Shown piece by piece: positions 45,117 through 53,753 of a stretch of 64,000 bases of DNA (position 1 is the first letter of the stretch; each line of letters starts with the position of its first letter). The translations under genes were made by a program, and so were the position numbers. The stretch is from the NCBI GenBank assembly GCA_965261725.1, contig CBDHDU010000051.1, positions 71,693-135,692 on the forward strand, given 5' to 3'. The notes beneath the pieces were generated by a model. The model was not told the DNA's origin. It ran no database searches and saw only the letters and a program-made list of their open reading frames with translations. The DNA is from CANDOC01 sp965261725. Lineage in GTDB: Bacteria; Pseudomonadota; Gammaproteobacteria; Pseudomonadales; Endozoicomonadaceae.

Positions 45117-46667
45117 TCAGGAATCTCTGCCAACAAACGTAGCCGGAATTCTCCCAAACGGTACAATCCCTACCTGTAATGCTTTGTTAACTGGTTTTTG
45201 ACTACTTTCTACAGGTACAATTTTTTTCTTCATCAGACAGCGAGCAACCATTGTTTTCAAAATAATCCTTGCCAGTTTATTACCTGGACACAAGTGATTC
45301 ATGGATGGATTTAAAAAAGTAAGTGCAGGCATCTTTTCCATCACTTCCGCTCCATATCTCTTTTTATTAAAAGAATTTTCTGATGTCATACGGAAAAGAT
45401 TTATAACCACCCTGTCTCCCTTTCTCAAACAAACATCGTATGGTTCTAATGTGCTTTCCCCCTGATCTGGTATATCAACCTGAACAACGATAGGCCTTAT
45501 AACATCCCTGAAAGTCACACCAATTGCAGGATTTTCTTTAAGAAACCTCTCTACAACCTGACTAAACTCCGGCATAAAACTTATATCTTTAAAACTTTCC
45601 GGCCATGTCCCCATAGTTGAATCATTTGCTTTAACTTCTTGATATATTTTTTCTTGCAATTCTCCCTCAAGCATTAACTTTTCAATAAAAAACGTTACAG
45701 TAGGCGCTGTTGTATCCAGCCCGGCCAGAATAATTGTCCTCATATGAGTACGAAGTACTTCTTCACCCTCAGTGTTCCTGACCAAATACTCAACATAGCT
45801 CGGGCGACTATTGATCGAAGCAACCTGATCAAAATAAAACTCAAGACGCTTTTCAACAAACTCAGTCATCGCAGCTCTTGTTGCTAATATACCCGGATAA
45901 GCAGTATGAATAACGCCTTTATGCCATAGCCTGTTCAATCCAAGCAACGGTGTATTACCAAACAAAGAATAGTCTGGAGCTACTTTAAACATCGGAACAA
46001 ATGCATCTTTCAAAGCAGTTGATACACTCAGTCCTGCTTGAATAATTTCTTCTTCAGAGATTGAATTTGTCAAGTGTGGGCTGCTATAAAACAAATCCAT
46101 AAAAAACCGCATGAGTGTTGCTCTGACATCGGACAGCAGGTCTTTAGTTGTTTCCCATTCATCGATGCAATGATCAACTCGTGACTCAAGACGCCTCCAC
46201 TGATAATCTTTTATATGATCCGGATAAATATACTTTCTCACACATTCCTTATCTTTCCTGTGAATATCACCTCCTTGTGTGCAGATTATACTTTGATTAC
46301 CAAGCAGTTCTCGCAATCCATCCCACGAGCTACCTTTTACAAAGCTAGCTTCATGATTTTTGAATAATGCTTTAACCAGTAGTGGGTCAACAGGAAAAAG
46401 CGTTCGGCATCCTGTATGATCTCTCCAGACTTCCATAACCGGACAATCCTCAGGCGCTTGTTCAAAAGCCCATGAAAAAACAGACATTGCACCTTTTCGA
46501 TCAGATGGGCATTTCAGCATATCAACTTGGTATGGAATACACTCGTTACTAGCAAAAACATTAGTTGAAATTAAAAAAAGAAAAAGGCATCTGCAATAGC
46601 ACCTATATTTAGCGGTAGACTTATAAATTATTATACCAACCAATTTTCTGTTATTTAAAAAGCTCAT
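45117..46667 (-). CDS. Cytochrome P450 with an N-terminal signal peptide, atypical motifs
   Basis: 516 residues. I-helix AGLDTT (315-320) and NHLCPGNKLA with the heme-ligating Cys460 identify a P450; GDIHRKDKE (133-141) matches the C-helix and FNKKRY (433-438) the meander. Unusual points: a Sec-type signal (basic stretch, FLFLISTNVFAS, likely cleavage near residue 39-40) where bacterial P450s are cytosolic. The K-helix ExxR reads RFLK (374-377), and the heme loop NPSMNHLCPG lacks the usual Phe and first Gly. AAGG precedes the ATG. It could be an exported enzyme or a degenerate, non-catalytic heme protein. Neighbour on the same strand: the exported protein at 43251. Confidence 0.78.
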   Translation of the reverse strand: MSFLNNRKLVGIIIYKSTAKYRCYCRCLFLFLISTNVFASNECIPYQVDMLKCPSDRKGAMSVFSWAFEQAPEDCPVMEVWRDHTGCRTLFPVDPLLVKALFKNHEASFVKGSSWDGLRELLGNQSIICTQGGDIHRKDKECVRKYIYPDHIKDYQWRRLESRVDHCIDEWETTKDLLSDVRATLMRFFMDLFYSSPHLTNSISEEEIIQAGLSVSTALKDAFVPMFKVAPDYSLFGNTPLLGLNRLWHKGVIHTAYPGILATRAAMTEFVEKRLEFYFDQVASINSRPSYVEYLVRNTEGEEVLRTHMRTIILAGLDTTAPTVTFFIEKLMLEGELQEKIYQEVKANDSTMGTWPESFKDISFMPEFSQVVERFLKENPAIGVTFRDVIRPIVVQVDIPDQGESTLEPYDVCLRKGDRVVINLFRMTSENSFNKKRYGAEVMEKMPALTFLNPSMNHLCPGNKLARIILKTMVARCLMKKKIVPVESSQKPVNKALQVGIVPFGRIPATFVGRDS

Positions 46668-46818
46668 AATAAACCTTAAAGCTGAACTTCGAATCTAGTC
46701 ATAATAGTTTAAAAATATTTGCTGTAAATTATTACAGACAATATCTGTATTATCTTATTGTTTGATTTATACGGATATAAGACACTACATATGTATATTT
46801 TCTTTCGAGGTATGAATA

Positions 46819-47430
46819 GTGTCTGAAGTCCTCCCCCTGATTGTCTACCTCCACGGTTTCAACAGCTCACCCGCATCAACCAAAGCTCAACAATTCAAAC
46901 AATGGCTTGATGCACATCCAGATATCGCTGACTGCTGGATACCAGAACTGTCAGTTGTACCTGAAGAAGTCGTTCAGCTACTACAAGCTCAACTGCTGGC
47001 TGAGGTTGCTATCCGCCCGATACATATCGTTGGCAGTTCAATGGGAGGATTTATCGGAACATGGCTTCAGGCTCGGTTGCGGGAAGTGAACGCTGAAAAC
47101 ACCGGCAAACTTGCCATCATCAATCCGGCTGTTCGCCCCTGGGAGTTATTCAAAGACTACCTCGGCACCCAGACCAACTATCATACCGGTGAGCAGTATG
47201 AACTGACGGAGGAACATGTCGAGCAGTTAAAGCCACTGGAAGTTGAAACTCTCGACTCCCCTAAAAACATCATGGTTCTCCTGCAAACCGGCGATGAGAC
47301 TCTGGATTACTGCAAAGCTGTGGATAAGTACCCGGGCTGCCACCAGCTTGTTCAGGAAGGTGGAAGTCATAGCTTCGAAGGATTTGAAGAAATGATTCCG
47401 GAAATAATCAGCTTCTTCGGGCTACATTAA
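46819..47430 (+). CDS. yqiA: YqiA-type esterase
   Basis: 203 residues, alpha/beta-hydrolase fold: YLHGFNSSPASTKA near the start (oxyanion region), nucleophile Ser in GSSMGGF, acid Asp in LLQTGDETLDY, and His in EGGSHSFEGF. GTG start with GAGG eight bases upstream. YqiA precedes parE in many gammaproteobacteria; here a broken HAD gene lies between. The natural ester substrate is unknown. Confidence 0.92.
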   Translation: MSEVLPLIVYLHGFNSSPASTKAQQFKQWLDAHPDIADCWIPELSVVPEEVVQLLQAQLLAEVAIRPIHIVGSSMGGFIGTWLQARLREVNAENTGKLAIINPAVRPWELFKDYLGTQTNYHTGEQYELTEEHVEQLKPLEVETLDSPKNIMVLLQTGDETLDYCKAVDKYPGCHQLVQEGGSHSFEGFEEMIPEIISFFGLH

Positions 47431-47481
47431 CTCGGAGTAGCCTGAGCGCAGGCCCCGCAGTATAAGCTCATATGGGGCAAT

Positions 47482-48090
47482 ATGATGGAAAAAGCTATCT
47501 TTTACGACCTTGACGAAACACTGGTTTGCAGCAACCCGTATAGCTCCAAAGGACTAACAGCCGAGCAACAACAGAACATCGACTTTGATAAAGCTTATGT
47601 CATCACTCAGACAGGCTCCCAGCATGTCGACTACATGTACTATCCCTTATACAGGGCACATCACCAGCACATCTTCAAACTGATAAGCCAGTCTCCCGAG
47701 TGGGTTTAGCTGGTAATACTCACTCACGCGGTATTTGCAGAGCAGAGCATCCGCAACATGCTGAAGTTCTTTTTTTCATGCGACCAGATCCCTCAATCTT
47801 TCTGGGAGGAAATCGACATTTTCAACCGCAGCTATGGAGGACTGAATACCGCCAAGGGTGAGAAAATGTGGTCTTACCTTCATGATATGGACGAACTCGA
47901 TGACTTGGATGATGGCAATGTAATACTGATCGATAACGACTCCGGACATGTTCAGGAAGCCAGAACCTGGGGACTCCAAAGCCAGCAATCAAATACCCTG
48001 AGTTACCCCTACTGGTTATCATCAACAATGTCGGGATGGCTGCAGGGCAATAGCCTGCTTTTCTGTTATCCGGTGGTTGAAGAAATATAA
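47482..48090 (+). pseudogene. HAD-like protein gene with an in-frame TAG
   Basis: Motif I IFYDLDETLV (DxDxT) at residues 6-15, motif II-like LVILTHAVF directly after the stop, and an acidic motif NVILIDNDSGHV near the end indicate a HAD-type phosphatase of about 202 residues. A single TAG at 47707-47709 (Trp-Val-stop-Leu-Val-Ile-Leu-Thr) splits it in the same frame; nothing else is damaged. Either a recent nonsense mutation or a sequencing error. Confidence 0.75.
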
Positions 48091-48258
48091 GCTGACTGGG
48101 AAAAACAACCCGTCGCATGATAATCCCGCAGTCTAGTCAGCCCATTACGAAGCGGTTAAACTTGATCACTTATCCCGAATTTTCATTGACGCGCCCCCCC
48201 TGAATCGTCTTTCATGGAAGCGTACTCACTGACATCAGTCTTAAGACGCAAGGACTCC

Positions 48259-50148
48259 ATGCGCAACGATTACAACGCCGAATCCATTGAGGTACTGAGT
48301 GGCCTGGACCCGGTCCGCAAGCGCCCGGGCATGTATACGGATACCACCCGCCCCAACCATCTCGCACAGGAAGTCATCGACAACAGTGTCGATGAAGCGC
48401 TGGCGGGTCATGCCTCCGAAATCAAAGTGACCCTGCATCCGGACAATTCACTGGAAGTGGAAGACAACGGCCGTGGCATGCCGGTGGATATTCACCCGAA
48501 GCACAAAGTATCCGGTGTTGAACTCATCCTGACCCGCCTGCATGCCGGGGGCAAGTTCTCCAACAAGAACTACCAGTTTTCCGGTGGTCTGCACGGTGTG
48601 GGCGTATCCGTTGTAAACGCACTGTCTACTCAGTTGGATATTACCATTCGTCGTGGTGGTCAGGTTTACAGCATTGGTTTTGGCGATGGTAATAAAAAGC
48701 GTGAGCTGGAAATCATTGATACCTGCGGCAAGCGCAATACCGGTACCAGTGTCCGTTTCTGGCCGGATGCCCAGTATTTTGATTCTGCTAAGTTCTCTGT
48801 TCCGCGCCTGAAGCATGTACTGCGCGCCAAAGCCGTGCTGTGTCCGAATCTGAAAGTTACCTTTATTGATATTGCCGGTGAAGCATCTGAAACCTGGCAC
48901 TATGTCGACGGGTTGAAAGATTACCTGCTCGGTGCCTGCGCTGACTGGGAACTACTACCTGCAACACCTTTCACCGGCTCACTGGCTGGCGAAAAGGAAG
49001 CCGCTGACTGGGCAGTTATCTGGCTACCGGAAGGTGGTGAACTGATTACCGAATCCTACGTTAACCTGATTCCTACCGCTCAGGGCGGTACGCATGTTAA
49101 CGGCCTGCGTTCCGGCTTGCTGGACGCGATGCGTGAATTCTGTGAATTCCGTAATCTGCTGCCTCGTGGCGTAAAGCTGACGCCGGATGATATCTGGGAA
49201 CGCTGCAGTTATGTGCTCTCTGCCAAAATGGCAGACCCACAATTCTCCGGTCAGACCAAAGAACGCCTGTCTTCCCGTGAATGTGCTGCTTTTGTTGCCG
49301 GTGTCGTCAAAGATGCTTTCAGCCTATGGCTGAACCAGCATACCGACCTTGCCGAGCAACTGGCTGAAATGTGCATCAGCCACGCCCAGCGCCGGATGCG
49401 CAAAGCCAAAAAGGTTGCCCGTAAAAAGGTAACTCAAGGCCCTGCATTGCCGGGCAAGCTGGCTGACTGCGCCAGTCAGGATGTTACCCGTACCGAACTG
49501 TTCCTCGTAGAGGGTGATTCTGCAGGCGGTTCTGCCAAACAGGCACGCGACCGTGAGTTTCAGGCAATCATGCCACTACGCGGTAAAATCCTGAATACAT
49601 GGGAAGTGGATTCCGCCGAAGTACTCGGCTCTCAGGAAATACACGACATCTCTGTAGCGCTCGGTGTCGATCCCGGTTCAGATAAAACTGATGACCTGCG
49701 CTACGGCAAAATCTGCATTCTGGCTGATGCGGACTCCGACGGCCTGCACATTGCCACCCTGCTCTGCGCCCTGTTTACCCAGCACTTCCGCCCACTGGTG
49801 GAAAAAGGTCATATCTACGTCGCAATGCCTCCACTTTACCGTATCGACCTTGGCAAAGAAGTGTATTACGCACTGGATGATGCTGAAAAAGAAGGCGTAC
49901 TGGACAGACTGCGAGCTGAAAAGAAACGCGGTAAACCCAACGTCCAACGCTTTAAGGGTCTGGGTGAAATGAACCCACTGCAGCTGCGTGAAACCACCAT
50001 GGCACCGGATACCCGCCGTTTGGTTCAGCTAACTCTGGATGATCTGGCTGCAACTACGGAGAACATGGATATGTTGCTCGCGAAGAAGCGGAGTGGTGAC
50101 AGGAAGTCCTGGTTGGAATCAAAGGGTAATTTGATCGAAATTTCATAA
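48259..50148 (+). CDS. parE: DNA topoisomerase IV subunit B
   Basis: 629 residues. With ParC it decatenates daughter chromosomes using ATP. GHKL ATPase: VIDNSVDEALAGH, VEDNGRGMPVD, GGLHGVGVSVVNAL. TOPRIM: LVEGDSAGGSA and LADADSDGLHI. The C-terminal QRFKGLGEMNP is conserved. I use ATG 48259 (MRNDYNAESIEVL), with AAGGA upstream, over the frame start at 48214. A clear terminator follows, and the mobile island begins right after it. Confidence 0.97.
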   Translation: MRNDYNAESIEVLSGLDPVRKRPGMYTDTTRPNHLAQEVIDNSVDEALAGHASEIKVTLHPDNSLEVEDNGRGMPVDIHPKHKVSGVELILTRLHAGGKFSNKNYQFSGGLHGVGVSVVNALSTQLDITIRRGGQVYSIGFGDGNKKRELEIIDTCGKRNTGTSVRFWPDAQYFDSAKFSVPRLKHVLRAKAVLCPNLKVTFIDIAGEASETWHYVDGLKDYLLGACADWELLPATPFTGSLAGEKEAADWAVIWLPEGGELITESYVNLIPTAQGGTHVNGLRSGLLDAMREFCEFRNLLPRGVKLTPDDIWERCSYVLSAKMADPQFSGQTKERLSSRECAAFVAGVVKDAFSLWLNQHTDLAEQLAEMCISHAQRRMRKAKKVARKKVTQGPALPGKLADCASQDVTRTELFLVEGDSAGGSAKQARDREFQAIMPLRGKILNTWEVDSAEVLGSQEIHDISVALGVDPGSDKTDDLRYGKICILADADSDGLHIATLLCALFTQHFRPLVEKGHIYVAMPPLYRIDLGKEVYYALDDAEKEGVLDRLRAEKKRGKPNVQRFKGLGEMNPLQLRETTMAPDTRRLVQLTLDDLAATTENMDMLLAKKRSGDRKSWLESKGNLIEIS

Positions 50149-50217
50149 TTGTTGATTTTTTAAGTAAAGATTTTATTGATAGTAGATAAAATATACTAAA
50201 ACTGCCGTTTTAAGCAT

Positions 50218-50245
50218 AAAAGAGGTCTTTCTATAGACCTCTTTT
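50218..50245 (+). terminator. parE intrinsic terminator
   Basis: AAAAGAGGTC-8 nt-GACCTCTTTT, perfect 10-bp arms with A-tract before and T-tract after (bidirectional type), 70 bp past parE. It marks the left edge of the host backbone before the island. Confidence 0.9.
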
Positions 50246-50316
50246 ATCTTATGTTGATAGGGAAACTTATACTATAAATACCAGACTTGTCCTGTAATAT
50301 AGCAGATCGCTTTACC

Positions 50317-51786
50317 ATGACTGCTGCTGTTAGAGTCACAGCCGATGTCATTACTGACAACTCCGGCTACAAAGCTAAAATTCCTGTCCTGCTGTTTGGT
50401 GACGGTGCTTTTAAGCCCCTTCTTGAATATGTCCTTAGCCAGCATCACCGCCGAAGTTTATCCTGGATGAACAGAGTTGTACTTGGTACTCACTTATTGC
50501 TGGAGTACCTTGAGGCTAACAAAGACTTATTTGATTCCCCCTCTCAGCTGTTTCTGCACTTTGCCCAACGTCTTTGCTCTGGAACTATTGGAGCTGATGG
50601 GAATGACCCCTCTGGTCTTTACTGGTTGCCACGTTCTACAAGCAACACTAATCAACTACTTGCTTCATTGAACCTTTTCACTGATTGGCTCGAAATGAAC
50701 CGTCTCTCAGAAAGTCTGAACCCGCTTATTGAAGCCAACTCCCATGAGGAAAGGCTGAATTACGCAGCGTGGCACAAAAAGAACTGTCAGCAGTTTTTAG
50801 GGCATATCAAAGATGCCCGAATGCCCAAGATCATAAAGCAAGTTCGAAAAATTAAAGGCCAGCACGATGTAATTAAAGTGGATGATGATGCCATTGCTTT
50901 TTCTGAAAAGCTCTTTCTTCCTTTTCTGCTGGAGGGGGTTGGCGGGAGCAAAGATTATCGTGTTCGCCTTCGAGATCAGCTTATTCTGTTAATGCTGCAT
51001 GGGTGCGGTGTCAGAGAAAGTGATGCTCTGCATCTTTGGATTGAAGATGTACTGATTGATCCCCGCAAAGAAGATAATGTCATTATCAGGCTTTATCACC
51101 CAGAGCTTGGTAAGGCTCCGAACGGCTGGAAAGGCAAAAAAAATCAGGCCAATCGAGCAGCATATTTAAGGGAGAAATTTGGTTTAACACCGAGAAACAG
51201 GCTGGCAGGAACTGCAAGGGTTGGCTGGAAAACCCGTGTCGTAGATAACAGCGATAATTATATTCAGCTCTACTGGTTTCCAAGCTTTCTAGGAGAAGTG
51301 TTTTTCAAACTTTGGAAGCAATATCTTTTAGCCATAATGCCTATAGAGCGTCACCATCCCTACGCATTTTTATCTTTCAATTCAGTAAGTTTCTCTGAGC
51401 CCTACACCCTGAACGCTTTTAATCAGAACTATAAGGTGGCGCTAGATCGGATAGAACTATCGGCCTCCAAGATTAATGGATTAACCCCCCACAGTCACAG
51501 ACATGCTTATGGACGCAGGTTATCTAAAGCCGGAGTGGACCCTATTATCCGGAAAAAAGCCCTTCACCATGCATCTCTGGAATCTCAAAGTGTTTATACG
51601 CAACCTGGAGCACTGGAGGTGACAGAAGCTTGTGAGAAAGCTACAGACAAACTCATGTCAGGTTCAGAACCCCTTTCTCCTTCAGCACACATTTGTTCCA
51701 GCTGGTATGAACTACTGAAAACAGGCTTTGACGATATTGATCCCAACCACCTCTTCACTGGTGCTAACCCAAGGTTTCAGAGGTAA
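50317..51786 (+). CDS. gmtY: Gamma-mobile-trio tyrosine recombinase GmtY
   Basis: 489 residues from ATG 50317 (a TTG 10 codons upstream is a weaker start). Tyrosine-recombinase residues in order: Arg in HGCGVRESDAL (about 233), HSHRHAYGRRL (His-x-x-Arg type, 392-402), His in KALHHASLE (about 417), and the Tyr in QSVYTQ (about 427). A core-binding-like helical domain precedes. The order recombinase, second larger recombinase-like protein, small GmtX-type protein, with 2-bp and overlapping junctions, is that of gamma-mobile-trio islands, which carry defence and offence cargo. Naming is from memory of the family pattern, not a search. Confidence 0.8.
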   Translation: MTAAVRVTADVITDNSGYKAKIPVLLFGDGAFKPLLEYVLSQHHRRSLSWMNRVVLGTHLLLEYLEANKDLFDSPSQLFLHFAQRLCSGTIGADGNDPSGLYWLPRSTSNTNQLLASLNLFTDWLEMNRLSESLNPLIEANSHEERLNYAAWHKKNCQQFLGHIKDARMPKIIKQVRKIKGQHDVIKVDDDAIAFSEKLFLPFLLEGVGGSKDYRVRLRDQLILLMLHGCGVRESDALHLWIEDVLIDPRKEDNVIIRLYHPELGKAPNGWKGKKNQANRAAYLREKFGLTPRNRLAGTARVGWKTRVVDNSDNYIQLYWFPSFLGEVFFKLWKQYLLAIMPIERHHPYAFLSFNSVSFSEPYTLNAFNQNYKVALDRIELSASKINGLTPHSHRHAYGRRLSKAGVDPIIRKKALHHASLESQSVYTQPGALEVTEACEKATDKLMSGSEPLSPSAHICSSWYELLKTGFDDIDPNHLFTGANPRFQR

Positions 51787-52146
51787 TTATGTCCGCAATT
51801 CATGGAGTTAAAGTTCGTGATCTGGAGCTCAATTGGTTTACTGAAACATATGGCGAGGGATGGGAAGACTGGAGAAGCTTGGCAGCAACCTGGATTGGCA
51901 GGTTTGACCACGGAGTAGATCATCACAAAGCAGCAGTGGTCAGGTTTTTTGAGAAATACCTTGTTCCGAACTTCATCGTCTCTCCAGAGCAATTTCTTCT
52001 TGAAGAGGCACATGATTACAAGAAATTCGTTGCAGAGTCTGACCTCTCTGAAAACTACAAGGTCAGGCATATTAACGAGCTGTCAGACTTCTTTGACTGG
52101 GTAATAAAAGAGCATTACTCAGAGCCGAATGACAACGGTGTTTTAA

Positions 52147-53753
52147 CAGCAATTCCCGAACATTAAACGACAAACTAATTATACTTCGGAGTGGCCAATA
52201 GAATTAGTTGGAGACGAAGAAGCCTTCTCCACCGTCGCAGAGCAGTCAATTTCTCTACATATCAAACACTGAAACACAAGGCTACTCAGCCTCTATGTGG
52301 TATCAAGCTCCAGGCTTTTGAGGCTGACACTTTTTCCCCTTGCGATCGCCGTAAGAAACTCTGTCCATGAATCAATGAAGAACCAGTCGAACAAGCCCCT
52401 GATAGCGTGCCAAAGCGCTTTCTTTGATTTCGATGCTGATAACGCTTTTTGAAAAAGAGGGCAGGCAAGCTGCTCGATTTGGTCAATAAGGAAGGCGGTA
52501 AACGTCAGGCTGGCGAAGTTAGTCGCCAGGTGCATTTTACCGTGCCCGTAGTTGTGTTCCAGGTTGTAGCCTTGTGTTTTCAGTGTGTTAAACGTCTCAT
52601 TCTCTATTTTCCACTTAGCGCGTCCTCCTCGCATGATTTTTGCCACGCTTTCTTTGGTGATTTCAATATCAGTCACCCAGGTATTGGTGTACTTCTTGTC
52701 ATTGGGGCTGATTTCCACGTACTCAAGGTAGTTGACCAGAATATCCTGATGGGATTTGTTGATGGGAACGCCATTGATGAACCGGAACCAATGCCGGTAG
52801 CCGTCTTCATCGGTGAATTCATAACGTGTGACCTTACCGGCGATGTCCATCTCATCGACGGCCTCATAAAGCGACACATGGCTGGTGTCTTTCGCGACCA
52901 TAATGAAGCTGTAGTCGTAGGATTTCACCAATTTGATCGTGGGACCATCGGAGTACAAGTCGTCAAAATTCAGTACCAACTTAAGGTGTGGGTGTTCTCT
53001 GGCAATATTCGACAGGAGCCTTTCGAGTGCTGTTTTTTCACAGTCGTTTTTTGAAGCATCGACTTGTTGAATAATGGGTTCCGGCATTAAAGGCAGCACT
53101 TCTTTCTTGCCCGGCTTAACCAGACAGCAGCCCAATAGTTGGTGATAATACTGGGGATTCTTGCTGTCTGGCTTTTTCACACAGCACTCTGGACAATCAA
53201 TTTTTCCCGAAGAAAAATGCCCCGTCCCATCAATAGGCGCAAGATAGCCTTCCTCAAAGTACTCAAACTGCCTGAGCCGCCCGGAGCGCTGAACATAGGC
53301 GAATAACGCCGTGAAAAATTTCCGCAAATACCGAGTTTCGATCGGGTCAAGCAGCTCAGCGAGGCGAGAATCACTCGGCACTCTATTGACATTGTAGAGT
53401 GATTTCAGGTTGTGAATTTTATCTGTATTCTGTACGCAGTCCTGATCAAATTTCAGCAACGACGGATATTTAAGGTGCATGACCGCCAGGCCACACATGA
53501 TGGCATCATGCAGTGCGATCTTGTCATGGTTGTTCACCGGCCTAAAATCTGGAACCTTGGCAGCTTCTTTGGAGACGACGCTGATTAGTTTTTCAGCCAG
53601 CGCTTTTTGTTGTTTTTTTGTTGAAGACACAGAGAATACGACTGTAGATGTATAGTCTGCATACTGTACCTCAAAGTCTGCGATTTAGGGAATATCAGAA
53701 CTACCGCTATCCCTTGGTATCACTGGTTTTAATCAAGTGCTCGGGAATTACTG
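52147..53753 (-). mobile_element. IS4-like element in gmtZ
   Basis: 1607 bp. Ends CAGCAATTCCCGAACA and CAGTAATTCCCGAGCA (reverse complement of the right) match at 14 of 16 bases. 9-bp TSD GTGTTTTAA at 52138-52146 and 53754-53762. Confidence 0.9.
52293..53630 (-). CDS. IS4-like DDE transposase
   Basis: 445 residues. APIDGTGHFSSG (first Asp), LVLNFDDLYSDGPTI (second Asp) and GRAKWKIENETFNTLKTQGY (Glu) in the usual order, the last resembling the IS4 Y/K-x2-R-x3-E-x6-K signature. Intact, so probably active. The exact IS family is uncertain. Confidence 0.85.
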   Translation of the reverse strand: MSSTKKQQKALAEKLISVVSKEAAKVPDFRPVNNHDKIALHDAIMCGLAVMHLKYPSLLKFDQDCVQNTDKIHNLKSLYNVNRVPSDSRLAELLDPIETRYLRKFFTALFAYVQRSGRLRQFEYFEEGYLAPIDGTGHFSSGKIDCPECCVKKPDSKNPQYYHQLLGCCLVKPGKKEVLPLMPEPIIQQVDASKNDCEKTALERLLSNIAREHPHLKLVLNFDDLYSDGPTIKLVKSYDYSFIMVAKDTSHVSLYEAVDEMDIAGKVTRYEFTDEDGYRHWFRFINGVPINKSHQDILVNYLEYVEISPNDKKYTNTWVTDIEITKESVAKIMRGGRAKWKIENETFNTLKTQGYNLEHNYGHGKMHLATNFASLTFTAFLIDQIEQLACPLFQKALSASKSKKALWHAIRGLFDWFFIDSWTEFLTAIARGKSVSLKSLELDTT

